Below are positions 11,611 to 23,127 of a stretch of DNA of 64,000 nt, piece by piece. The position numbers and the translations under genes were made by a program. Position 1 is the first letter of the stretch. Each line of letters starts with the position of its first letter. The stretch comes from Cryptomeria japonica. Lineage: Eukaryota; Streptophyta; Pinopsida; Cupressales; Cupressaceae. The notes below the pieces were generated by a model. It saw nothing but the letters and a program-made list of their open reading frames with translations. It was not told the DNA's origin and did no database searches. The DNA is taken from positions 254,061,533 through 254,125,532 of the forward strand of contig NC_081410.1 in the NCBI RefSeq assembly GCF_030272615.1, written 5' to 3'.

Positions 11611-13750
11611 AGAAGAAATGGTTAATGGATGCCTATTTATAAAGGGGCTTCCAATCCAAGCAAACATATTAAATGTTTTAAGAAGTTCTTGAATAAATAA
11701 GGAGCAATAAACAAAATAGTATAGATCCACTTATTTTATTGGACTTTAAAGTCACTACCTCGTTCTTGGTATATACATCACAAACATAAATGACAAACAA
11801 AGGATTGGGATAAGCTAAAAGAAATTTTGTGAAATTCTTTACCTTTTGTGATCAAGATGAGAAGACACATCAAGTACATAAAAATATCCAAACTCTTGTC
11901 ACATTCTCGATAGAAAAGGAACAAAGTAAAATTGAGAGGAATAACTTCAAGATGGTGCCACAAGAGGTTACAAATAATTGAGAATCTACCACGTTCATGT
12001 TACAAGGAATATTAGTGATATTACCCAAAGTTTTTCATTTTCTACATATAAACAATTGGTCTAAAAGGGATGCACAAGAAACCAAAGAATATAAAGGTGG
12101 AAGTGGAAGAAAAATATAAGATTTCGATCACTAGAGACATAAAAGCTAAAAGAAAAAGGTCATGACAAATTATTTTTATTGATAAAATTAAGGTAAAGAT
12201 AAAGATACTTCCATTAATTTGGAAGTATGATAAGTGGCAAAGTAAAGGGGTTTCATAGAATATAACCCCATAAGTAAAGAATAAGGATAAAGACTACAAT
12301 GGAAACATTTAGGCATAACATGAATTTCCACTCACATAAACGAAGAACCATGGAAAAAAATGAAAATTATGAAAGATACAAGTGGTTTAACCAAGTTGTC
12401 TTAAGGAAAAGACAAATTTTTAGGTTGAGGGAGAATTTTGGCAAGATATAGAGGGTTTTGAGCCACCACAAACATAATTTGGGTCATTTTTAGACTAATA
12501 AATCCATTATATACCACTTAAATAGCCTTAAAATACCTCTGTAAAAGTGTAAAATATTTTAGAAGAAAATGTAAAGTCGTGTGTATAATGATAATTAAGT
12601 GTTATAATGAAAGGATATGATGGAAGAGACTACATGAAAAAGAGAAAAGTGGGAGATATGAGTATGGAAACAATGGTATGTGAGAATAAGGAAGTTCATA
12701 AATGAGAGTAAATAATAAGTAATTAATTATAAGACATGTATAAGTCATTAAAATATATTAATATATGATTTTTTGGACATATACATATGACTATATATAG
12801 TTTATAATAATCTAATTTGTATATATTGTATATCTAAACTCTCCCTATTTATTGAATCACAACAAGGTTTACTACATGTAGAAAAATATCATACCTTGGA
12901 CTTCAGTAAAGTTTTTTTTGTCAATAGGAAGCATGTTTAGTTTTCTATTTTTCAAGATGTGTCAACTTGAAAATTAGCAAAAAAAAAAATATTCATTACA
13001 ACTTTGACACAAAAGTACCTTTACTAATGCATGATCTTAGCTAACTTTCTACTATATCAATTTACAAAATAGAACTCAAAAAAATGGGAGGGAGCACACT
13101 TAACGGTATCTTAACATTTTTGTGAGAAAGACATGACAAATTTGTGTTTGTCAACAATTGACTCTCCTAATCTCCATCATTTTAAAAATAAATCAATAGT
13201 TTACAAACTAGATAATGAGAACTAGTAATCTTATTCTTATCATATCTTAAAAACTTGAGCTTAGGCATCTTGAATTGCTCATTAAAGTTTAGTTTTTGTC
13301 AATTTTAAGAAAAAATTGTTCACTTTTGATCCCATTTCCATACAACTATCCATCATTGTTAAACCTTTTAGACTGACATAGACCAATGATTGAGAAGCAA
13401 CCTTTGAAACGTTGAGGAAGATCAATGGCTAGTGGCAATAGATAGTCACAAATATTTGAGCATCTTGATTACCTATGGTATTTAAATTGATTACTATGAA
13501 TGAAAAGTTGTCAGGTTACTCCTATTGGGATATAAAATTCTAATATTAAGTCTCAATATTTACAATGTTGCCAACTACCATAGGGATCCATGTGGAGAAA
13601 TATGATTTACTCTTTTTAAGAAAACATGCTATGATAAATTCCATGTTTTTTTGTTGCATACAATGATAAAAAGCCACATACTTTACATTATTAAAACTTT
13701 GTCACCTTTGGTATGTTATGCATTAACCTCCAACGAAATCAATGATCACC
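11611..13750. other. AT-rich sequence without recognisable gene
   Basis: All frames are heavily stopped. Nothing beyond AT-rich text was identified. It may be the decayed remainder of a plus-strand retroelement. Confidence 0.4.
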
Positions 13751-13754
13751 ATTA

Positions 13755-16380
13755 AGTTGGCATTATTGTCATTGATGTCAAAAGGATGTCAAGGGAGCTT
13801 GCAGTGATGCAGACAATAGTCGCATATAAGGATGTCAAATGGTTGCAGTGATAACATGTAGGTTATGTTGTGTAGGGGTTTCGACCAGATTCATCGTCAT
13901 GGTTTCAGCCATATTTATCATCTTCACATGTCGGTCATGTCGGCAACAGTCACCGAGTTGATTTCCACATGGCAACAGTTATTTGGCTCACATGTATTCA
14001 TGGGTTCCATGTTGTGTTCATGTGCAAGGAAGAGACCATGCGGGTTAACTTTGATGAAAAGAAAATGGTGTTCCCCTTATTCTGCAACATGTTGATTGAG
14101 GGTTAAATGTCATGTGGGATAACTTAAGTTTGTTGAATAAAGGTGGTCCCTCTTATCCCGCGGTGTCAAAAGTGACTAACAAAAGTCACGCGGGATAAGA
14201 AACTAAAGGGAAGATTGCAGATTCCCTTATCCCACACATATTAAGATGCTCACAAAATGTCATATGAGATAACAATTAACAAGGGCAAATAAGACACCTC
14301 GTTATCCTGCGTCATGCAAACTTGAAGAGAGATTGGTTTCACAGGAAAAGAAATCAAAGGGAGATTGCTTAAAGACGCTTATCTCGCATGAGACAAGGGT
14401 GATGTCAGTGGGCCCGTGGGATAAGAAAATAAAAGGAAGTGAAGGGCCTACTTATCCCACGTGACCAAGTTGGGATGTGAAGAAGCCCGTGGGATAAGGA
14501 AAAGTGAAGAAGGCATTGAAGGGTCCGCTTATCCCGCGTGGGTCAAAACGCACACAAAATGTTGCACGGGCTAACAAGTGAATGCATGCCATGAAGAAAA
14601 ATGTATCCCGCACAAAGTAAGAGGCTACACAAGGTTCGCACAGGATAACAAAAGTAAAGTGAAAGATACAAAGGAAATCCTTATCTCGTGAGGGTTCACA
14701 ACAGTAAGAAAATTGTTGTGGGATAAGAGTATAAGGGAAAAAGAAAGGTTTCCTTATCTCGTGCATCCCCACGGTGATAAGGAAAGGGTTGCAGGATAAG
14801 AAAGCAATAAGGCAAAGGACAAAGGCTTATCCCACGTAGGTTAAGAAGCTACCCATATGTGACATGGGCTAATAAGGAAAAGCGAAGGCTTCTTGAGAAT
14901 AACATAAACTTATCCCGCATGAGTAGAACATACATACGATGTGCATGGAGTTCAATGGAACTGAGCAGTCCAATTTTCCACATGAGCATTGACCAAGTTT
15001 GACTCGACGACGTGGCATGTACATAGTGAACTAGAGGACACCTGTCAAAATGATGAAAGGGTATTTTGCCAATAGAATTGAAGATTGTGATCGACTTTGC
15101 GACCATGTCTACAAGCCGATAGACTCAGAGGTCCACGTGGACGATTGACCAGGATTGACCAAGTGACTTGGACACTAAATAAGAAGATGTCTGCATGCCT
15201 ATAGGCAAAATGATATACATGGAAGTTGACCATCCTTAACCATCTGATCTGGACAAAGAATATGAAGACATGAGGCTCCCTGATGAACAAAGAATGAATC
15301 AGATATGCAGAAGTCGGTGACGGTGGATTTCAGTGTGGTAGTTGTCAAAATTTTCAGACAGGATGAAAGACGCATTAATGGTGACCGAGTTACAGGCAGG
15401 ATGTGTGGCTCAAGGAAGGATTGCAGATCGTTTTGGGTAGATGAAGATTACTAAACTTAGTAATCCAAGTACAGAGAATGATCTAAAGACAAACATGATA
15501 CATTTAATTTAGGTAGCTGATCTGAGATCTTATTCAGGACAGAGAATAAAATCTCTCGAGTTACACACCTCCAAGACAACCAACTTGAATAAAATATTCA
15601 AGATTGTAGTAGAAGAAAATTTTTATGTGTACAAAGTTGATCTAATCCAACAGTAGCTGTAAATGTGATTCGACACTGGTTGGTGAAAAATAATGATATC
15701 TGAACAAGTTGATCGATGGTGTGAAAAGAGAGTATATACAATGTGTTGAAGAGAAGTGTGTTGTTGTGGTGAAGTATAAAGAGTGTTGTTGTTGAGAGAA
15801 AGATAGAGTGTGTTTCTGCCAAGAGAAAATAGAGCAAGAATAGAGCATTCTGGAGAGTAATGTTGTAGCAGAGAGAAGAAGATAACCAGACAGAGGAAGG
15901 AGGAGAAACAAAGGAAAAACTTCAGCAGGCAGAGAAAGTCATTCTCATGATATGAGAAATTTGTAAGTGTTACAAAACTCATTTGTAACAAGGCTTTGTC
16001 ATTGCATTGTAAACTTGAACAATCACTGTAAATCTCTGAGCGGGTGCTCTGAGAAGGGGTAGGTGCTCATAAAATCAGGAGTTGGTGCTCCTTGGGTTGG
16101 TGCCCTAAAAGTTTCAAGGGTTGGTGCCCTAAACTTTGTAAACTGTTATTTACTGTGAGGTTGGATTGGAGCAATAGACTCCAACAGCTATTCTCACTGA
16201 GGTTTTTCCCACATTGGGTTTTCCTCATACATTTGGTGTTATGTGATGTGCTCTTGTGTGGTTGTAATTATGTTTGCATTACATCCTTAAAATATGCACA
16301 TTGAACTTAAAAGTTTTGAAATACACTGATTCACCCCCTTGCGCCCCCCTCCTCCCCTCCCCCCTTCTTCACATTGAATG
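13755..16380 (+). repeat. copia-like LTR candidate containing the second 74-bp array
   Basis: The left edge reads TTGGCATTATTGTCATTGATGTC, like the starts of the copia LTRs elsewhere in this window. The right part has the hallmark order of those LTRs: GAGGTTTTTCCCACATTGGGTTTTCC, then ACTGATTCACCCCC. A TATA-like GTATATAC lies near 15731. No internal PBS or pol follows, so it would be a solo or truncated LTR. Confidence 0.4.
14040..14935. repeat. ~74-bp tandem array with paired TTATCCCGC / GCGGGATAA boxes (array 2)
   Basis: About 12 units are present. TTATC(C/T)(C/T)(G/A)C boxes fall near 14071, 14150, 14223, 14300, 14379, 14451, 14528, 14600, 14680, 14753, 14826 and 14911. Each is matched about 35-40 bp further by an inverted GGGATAAG or GGGCTAA box. 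The GATAAG/TTATCC core is the I-box/GATA and MYB-related (TATCC) type of plant promoter element; that function here is inference. Confidence 0.8.
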
Positions 16381-16911
16381 CGGAACACAATCTATAATTG
16401 GTAATTGGCGGATAAAAAAAATCAAGCTTGACACTTGAAACCTATAGTCTTTAAATTACCCACTATGAATGAGCAAATGATACATAGCCTCCTTCAAAAG
16501 GTATTAAGTGCTCAGGGGTTGGTGCTCCTTGGGTTGGTGCCCTAAACTTTGTAAAATGTTACTTACTGTGAGGCTAGATTGGAGCAGTAAATTCCAACAG
16601 CTATTCTCACCGAGGTTTTTCCCACATTGGGTTTTCCTCGTACATTTGGTGTTATGTGATGTGCTCTTGTGTGGTTGTATTTATGTTTGCATTACATCCT
16701 TAAAATATGCACATTGAACTTAAAAGTTTTGAAATACACTGATTCCCCTCCTCCCACCCCCTTCTTCACATTGAATGCGGAACACAATCTATAATTGGTA
16801 ATTGGCAGATAAAAAAAATCAAGCTTGACACTTGAAACCTATAGTCTTTAAATTACCCACTATGAATGAGCAAATGATGCATAGCCTCCTTCAAAAGGTA
16901 TTAAGTGCTCA
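16081..16911 (+). repeat. tandem duplication of the LTR-end segment
   Basis: Copy 1 (16081-16517, 437 bp) and copy 2 (16518-16911, 394 bp) are nearly identical from GTTGGTGCTCCTTGG to the junction TATTAAGTGCTCA. Copy 1 has an extra 24-bp internal repeat (GGGTTGGTGCCCTAAA), and copy 2 has a shorter C-rich tract. Two similar ~70-codon ORFs here are by-products of the duplication. Confidence 0.8.
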
Positions 16912-17750
16912 ATCAAACAATATTGAGTTTAGCACCTTTGAACCAATTATAAAGTTGTATTATTTTTCATATATTTAGCACCTAATACACTAACCTCTAA
17001 TAAGGTCAATAAACAACATTGAGTTGAAGATAAAATGAGTTATACATATAAATATACCATGATATGAACATGTAAACCACAATGTGTACCTAATTAGAAA
17101 AATACAATCAATATACCACAAGTAAACTCTTTGTAAACTTGTAATGTATACCAAGAGTTTACTTGCAATATATACAAGAGTTTACTTGTGATAGCCCACA
17201 ATTTATGACTTGTACATTTTGTAAGTAGATTACAACAATAGTAACTTAAAGATAGAGTAACCATCAATTAGTTAAGATATGATGAAAAGAAAACAACTTT
17301 AAGTAACAAGTCACTTTCATATGAAAAAAGTTCATTAAAAGATGCTAAATACAACCTAATTGCACATGATTAAGATGATTGAAAGTTGAAACTAACATTA
17401 TCTAAAATTCTTTAATCCAAATACCTTTCAAACATGGGAGAGTAAAGCTATGATGGCCATCAAGTAGAAGGACCCCTAGCCTAGGTTACAAGCTAGCCTG
17501 GGCTGCAAGCTACACAATCAGATGGACCACTTAGTAAGAAGAGGATAAGGATGAACCCACGGTTCCCCAAGAGACTCATCTTTCCACAGCTCTGTCTAGC
17601 GTGCGGACATGGTTTTACCATGCCACCCTAGTTTGCAAAGTGGGAAAGTGGGGGCGGAAGAAGATTTGGATGGAGGCAGCAGGCTTATCTTCTCCTTTAT
17701 TTTAAAATTGTATGCGATCTTGACTAAACCAGAGGGCAAAGTGGGGGCCA
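16912..17750. other. AT-rich spacer and distal promoter of the OXS3-like gene
   Basis: No coding region is visible. From about 17440 base composition becomes more balanced. Confidence 0.4.
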
Positions 17751-17755
17751 TGTCG

Positions 17756-17763
17756 TATAAAAG
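17756..17763 (+). promoter_or_regulatory. TATA box of the OXS3-like gene
   Basis: TATAAAAG lies 455 bp upstream of the chosen start codon. Downstream are TTCGCGCC (E2F-like) and TGACATCA (bZIP-like). Transcription start would be about 17785-17795, giving a leader of roughly 430 nt if unspliced. Confidence 0.5.
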
Positions 17764-17983
17764 AAGATAATAGCGAATCTAAGCTGTAGCTTTAAAAAAT
17801 TCGCGCCACTTACACTTATCCCTCTAAGTTTATCCTGTGACATCACCCATTGGACCCCATAAGCCCTTCATGGTACCTTCCACTCTCTGTAACGCATCAT
17901 ACTATTTAACTAACAAATTTTCTTTACATTACCACCAAGTTTTTGCAAGCTCTTTCTCTTTACAGGTCTTCTTCATTGAACAG

Positions 17984-18270
17984 ATGGTCATTGAACTTTA
18001 GGGCACCAAGTTGAGGTCTTTCCTTGCACGATAAGTCAGATGTGTTGCCATTTCAGAGACACCCAATTCAATTGAAATGAAGCAATTGGTATTTATCAGT
18101 TTGTTTTTGTGATCGAGGGTTAGGAGGCAGGGGTGAGATCGTGGGTTTTAACAATCCTGAAACGTATGGTGGATTGCAAGGCCAAGTCGACCTGTGCCTG
18201 GAGGTGTATCACAGAGAATGGATGCTTCGTCCCCAATGAATCCACCAAACAGCCATGGGACCATGGATGA
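17984..18270 (+). promoter_or_regulatory. three upstream ORFs in the OXS3-like leader
   Basis: Short ORFs start at 17984 (5 codons, stop 17999-18001), 18077 (11 codons, stop 18110-18112) and 18166 (34 codons, stop 18268-18270). The third overlaps the main start at 18218 in another frame. If the leader is unspliced they should dampen translation of the main frame. This is inference from sequence. Confidence 0.4.
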
Positions 18271-19928
18271 ATCCTCTGATTCGGACTCCTCTTTGATTTC
18301 CTTTTCTTCATGCGCCTCTGATGACATTGATGACTCCTTTTCCTCCACCTCTTCTGATGGGCCTCTCTATGAAATGGATTCTCTCAGAGCCAACCTTCCT
18401 TTCAAGTAAGTTCCATCTGCTTGCAAATGAAAATAAATAATGATGGTGTCCTGTTTATTCTGATATTTGTGTTGGGGTTTTGCTCTGGTACTAAATTTCT
18501 TGTTTAATCTGTAATTATTCACTAGGCTTCTTGTTTAAGCTTCAATTTTTGTTGTGTTTTGTTAATAAGGTTTTTTTTTATTTATTATTTCTGCTTTTCG
18601 TAATTCCTTTTTCTCTAAACTGCAATTTTTGTTGGGTTTTGATTTCCTGCCAATTGGATTGCTTTTGGTTTTAATTGTATATATTTTTCAAATGATAATA
18701 GTTTGTTCAAATTTTATTTCCTTATTTTTCTTGTTTTAAGGTATCCAATTCATGACTCCTTTCTGATGATGATCCTTTCTAATGAATGTGATCTGAAATG
18801 ATAGGTGAAAAATATATATAGTTAAAACTAAAAGTAATCATAAAAACTCTTCGTGAAGCTCTTTACTTACTGTATTGTCTGTTTTTGGTTCTTATTTATT
18901 TCCCTTAAATTCTATCATCCAATTCATGACTAGCTTCTTTCTGATCACTGAGTGTAGTCCGAAAGATTATGAAAAATATACAATTAAAACTAAAAGCAAT
19001 CATACAACTCTTTACGAACTGTGGAATACTCAATTCAACTTATCTTAAATTGTTTATTCAGCTTTGCTTAATCTACTGTATTTATAGATTTCTTTATTTA
19101 TTCCTCCATATAGATTAATTATATCATCCAATTCATGACTCTCATCCAATTCATTACAATACGATCTAAAATATTGATAAAAATATATACAATTTGAAAG
19201 CAATCATACAACTCATCATGAACTGTCTCAACTAATCTTAAATTGTTGTTGAACTTTGAATCTACTGTCTGCTTTTTGGTTTCTGTATAATATGCAGTTT
19301 TCTTTTGGGTCTCTCTGTGATCTGCTGTTTTCTTGGGTTTTTGTTTGATCTATGATTTGGATTTGGGTTTTGCATGTAACCCACTATGGGCTACTGGGTT
19401 CTGACTCTAAAGCTACTATTGGTAACTTGGGACTGTTTTGTTTGATTTAGAAAATCTTGTTCTTTTGTTTTTCCTGTCAGCTGCAAATTCCTGTTGGATT
19501 GTTGGCCGACGGGCGAGTCGGTAGTTGAGGTGTTGCCTTTGGTGAGCTACGGTATTAACACTTGGGTTTATCTATATGTACATTATCAAGAGAGAAGATT
19601 TGTTTATGGGATCTAAGTCTGTTGGAACGTTGGTTTTGTTTTTCACAGGAGGGGGCTGTCCAAGTTTTTCGCCGGGAAATCTCAGTCGTTTACATCTTTA
19701 TCAGAGGTGAAATGTTTGAATGATCTAGTGAAGCCCGAAAATCCCTACAAAAAGAAGATGAAGAGTTCCCATAGTTATGGTGGTCTCCTCAATTGCCAGT
19801 CTTACCCACCCCAGAACGCATCCCGATGCATTAAAAAGAAGCCTCACAAGGGCAATTCCACATCCCCTAATAAGGGCAGTTTGATTCCCAATAACAGGCC
19901 CCCTGTTACTCCTCTGAGGAACAGATAA
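18218..19928 (+). CDS. OXS3-like: OXIDATIVE STRESS 3 (OXS3)-family protein, two exons
   Basis: The coding sequence joins 18218-18405 and 19649-19928, encoding about 155 aa. The intron starts GTAAGT (18406) and ends TTTTTCACAG (19648), in phase 2. Exon 1 gives a Ser/Asp-rich acidic start ([14 protein letters not shown], then [12 protein letters not shown]) ending [11 protein letters not shown]. Exon 2 continues [20 protein letters not shown], then [14 protein letters not shown] and HSYGGLL. The LP[18 protein letters not shown] block and the (K/E)-KPE-(N/S)-P(Y/F)-KK block are the two signatures of the family. Arabidopsis OXS3 is a nuclear protein linked to heavy-metal and oxidative-stress tolerance. 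The length and splice join fit the family, with no stops. ATG 18218 is the first in-frame methionine after the leader; a non-ATG open stretch extends only 8 codons upstream. This is the only convincing host gene here. Confidence 0.9.
18743..19290 (+). repeat. three-copy intronic repeat in the OXS3-like gene
   Basis: Units begin ATCCAATTCATGACT at 18743, 18917 and 19126 (steps 174 and 209 bp). Each continues through AAAATATA, AAAGCAATCATA, a GAACTGT-like block and a final CTACTGT/CTGTTTTTGGTT block. Divergence suggests an old triplication. Confidence 0.7.
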
Positions 19929-20340
19929 GATGAGAAAGCAATCTTTAGTTGGCTGGTCTAATAGTATCTCACTTGTTACAAGAGGATACTTAACCAAGCT
20001 CTTCTTTCAGTAATTTTCTTAGCCCTTTTCTGTTGAGAGAGAAGGAAATGCTTCAAGGCAGTCGATGTGAATGTATATAATTTAACTGTGTACAAAAAAG
20101 GCAGATACACTAATTTTCTGTATGGCAATGCTTATAACAATAGAGGGATGGAGCAATTCAAGACATATGGAACAAAGGCTGCTAAAATGGGAAAAAGCAA
20201 GAGGTTACCTGTGCTAATTACACTACTTTTTAAGGATCTTGTTGCCAAACAACAGAAAAAGCTCCACCACGGTTGTGATGACATGGGAAACATTTGTTGG
20301 CTGCATAAATTATACCCATAGGTATTTAGTATTGTAAAGA

Positions 20341-20346
20341 AATAAA
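20341..20346 (+). terminator. polyadenylation signal of the OXS3-like gene
   Basis: AATAAA lies 413 nt after the stop codon, giving a plausible ~430-nt 3' UTR. No stronger signal was noted between. Confidence 0.45.
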
Positions 20347-22775
20347 TCACAAGTTTTGCAGAGTTTGGACTGAAATTATTTAAAATAGATGGTATAGATT
20401 TTAAATGATAAAATACTGGTTCTTGGTTCTTGGTTTTTGGTTGATGTTGTTTTGATTGTGATGAATATTGTTATAGCAGGTATGAGCTTTCCATAGTTCA
20501 TCTAGAATGTGCACAAGAATCTCTGGAAAAAACTCTGTATGCTTTTAGAATCAATGTTTCTGATTGCACTTAATATCTAAGAAGAAAAATCAATATTCTT
20601 AGTGCATATATTTATATCTTAAGAAAAGGAGATTAAATAAATAACCATCTTAAAATAAAGAAGTAGTTTTTTTCATATTAATGGATACAAATTTGAATCT
20701 AACTCACAAATTTGAATTTAATGGCTGATTATTTTGCATCTTCATGTGGGTGTCTAGACCCTCAATAGTACATGAGTATGTCAAGAAACTGAGGAGTTTG
20801 ATAGCCAAGGATGATTCTCCTTTAGTCATACCCTTTTTACTTGTTTGATGACTTAGCATTATGATGGAAGATGACAAAAGTCATGCATTATGCCGAGAAT
20901 TTCAATACAATGTTGTCACAAAAGTATTGTTTGACGTTCTCTAGTGCGCAAGAGGTATACTAATTATGTATAAAAAAATTCATGATATTCAAATTAGGGT
21001 TTACATAACATTGTATGATGCAATTCTAATGTTTTTACACTTGAGCTAGCTCATAAGGTTGGTTGGAGATAATTGTTTATAAAATTTAAATTTGAATTTT
21101 GAAATAGCTAGGATTAATTTTGCAACAACAAATCTAATCATAGTAGTAGATGTATAAACAACTAAGACATCTATTAACTTAGTGGTGGATGGATAAGCAT
21201 AGGAGCAAGGTCAGTCCCTAGGGATGAGTAGGAGATAGAGTCAAGCTCAAATTGGGTTATTGCCATCTTCTACATAAAATACATTGCTTTATATGCAAGT
21301 CATTGCATTAGTGACAATTAGGTCAAATTGAGTCCAAAACCAGTTTGCATTACATGTGAAGTATTATGAAAATATATGTAAAAATAAAACAAGCAGCCAA
21401 CTTGAAAACAACTTTTTAGAGTCCTAAGAAGAATATATAGATAAGGATGACAATTTTGCACACTTCTTCACAACAATTATTTCACCAAGAAACTTGCAAA
21501 TGGAAAAATAAGAAGCCTCCATGCTTAGCATATGTTAAACATTTTTAAATAAGAATGATTATTAAACCATCCAATCCACTAACAACACGTAAGGTATATT
21601 TCTACCTAAAACATAAACAAGATACTACACGGGGATAGGAAATAGGATACTACTATGGAGCAAGCATATGATATTGCTGAAAGTTGCTATAAAATTTTAC
21701 CTCGATGAAAGTAGGATTCTACTTAGTGGTAGCAAATAAGGCACTAACATGGGACAACAATAATAAGGTATCATGTGGAGCAACTATAAACATATTAACA
21801 GATAGTCATCAAAGAGTGTTAGTGATAATATATGCCCCTTTCAATTGATTATAATTATACAAAGGCTACAAGCAATTTTGATGGAATGAAAAACTAATAA
21901 TAAAATGTTGTGATCTTGTATAATCCAATATATAGGAATATAAACATATCATCAAATGACAATCATGTATAATGATACAAGACAAGGTGCCCCTAATAAG
22001 GGTCATAAAAGTAATGATACCAACTATGAATGTTAACTAGGGATGATGTATGAATAGAGAAGTACAAGATGTTATCACGATTTGCATTGGTAGTGTAATC
22101 ATCATAACTTTGTTAGTGAGATATAATCATGGCTAGCATAACCATGGGAGCCTTAAGTTATAAGCTCAGTACTTGTAGAAGAAATGTAATTGCTATAAGA
22201 TAAAAACATGTGATTGTAAACATGTAAGCATATAAGGAAAGTGTGCATAGATATTAAAGAGAATTAAAATGCCTCTAATGTTGCTCCTAAAGAGAAGAGT
22301 ACCTAAACAATTAATCAATAAGAGAATATTCTCTAGATCCCTATAATTGCATAGTTGCAATAAAATAAAAGAGTTCCCCTAATTGACAATTATAATCAAT
22401 GGTATTGTAATAGTTGTTTCATATAATCGTGGCTGGATAAATGATGTTCAATCTCAAAATTTACGTAAGCATCATAGGTTGTAATTATATTTATGAAATC
22501 TGATCTTACAATAAGAAATACAATCATGAGGTACCCCTACGAATATAATGTGTGTGTGTGTGTATAAACTACAATGGAACTGTTGTAAGGTGTAGTAATC
22601 AAAACAAGAAGAGAAATCCCATGGTTGTGTATTTAGATCAATGAAATCACTAACTATAACTAAAGATGCACCACTAAAACTTTAGATCTATATGAATCAT
22701 AGTCACCACAAGAACCTTTTTTCTTCTTATGCTCCACTAACTATTTATTTGTATCATTTTGTGTCTTCATATCAT
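20347..22775. other. AT-rich intergenic sequence
   Basis: No gene or element is recognised. A short (TG)n microsatellite lies near 22549-22562. The right edge is the insertion site of the copia element. Confidence 0.4.
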
Positions 22776-23127
22776 TAGGATGTTGGTATTTGCATAAAGA
22801 TTGTATTAATGAAATGTTATGTTTCCATTGATGTCAATTAACCGGTAATGATGTTGTTATAATATTATTTTGTAATTGGTAGGAAGAGCTAGTGAAGGGA
22901 ACTGTAACTAGTAGGTGAGTTTGTGGAGTGAACCGAGAGTTGAACTAGTAAACCCTACCTATTTTTGATTAAGTAAAAACAGGTTTTAAGGGACCCGAAA
23001 CCCAATTACATTCGAAAGATATTCAAGAAGGAAACAAAACAAAACAGCTGCAAAAGACCAGCAAAAAAACCAGCAGTAGAGAAAAGGACAGCAAGAGGCC
23101 AGCAAGAAATTGACCCCAAGCCCAAGA

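Noticed and set aside
7058-14935. Regularly spaced repeats resembling CRISPR arrays
   Set aside because: The units are degenerate, spacers are not unique, the period is about 73 bp, and the context is a plant nuclear genome full of retroelements.
15598-15991. Overlapping minus-strand frames rich in Leu/Ser/His
   Set aside because: They are antisense to a purine-biased LTR-like leader; the length is explained by composition and no domain is seen.
16092-16717. Two similar ~70-codon ORFs
   Set aside because: They are duplicates created by the tandem duplication of an LTR end, and they carry no protein signature.
19481-19545. Possible extra exon after CTGTCAG at 19474-19480
   Set aside because: Joining exon 1 to 19649 instead gives the conserved KRGLS…GKSQSFTSL block of the OXS3 family; the alternative breaks it.
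20067-20321. 84-codon open frame after the OXS3-like gene
   Set aside because: It lies in the probable 3' UTR before AATAAA, has no recognised domain, and starts without a good context.
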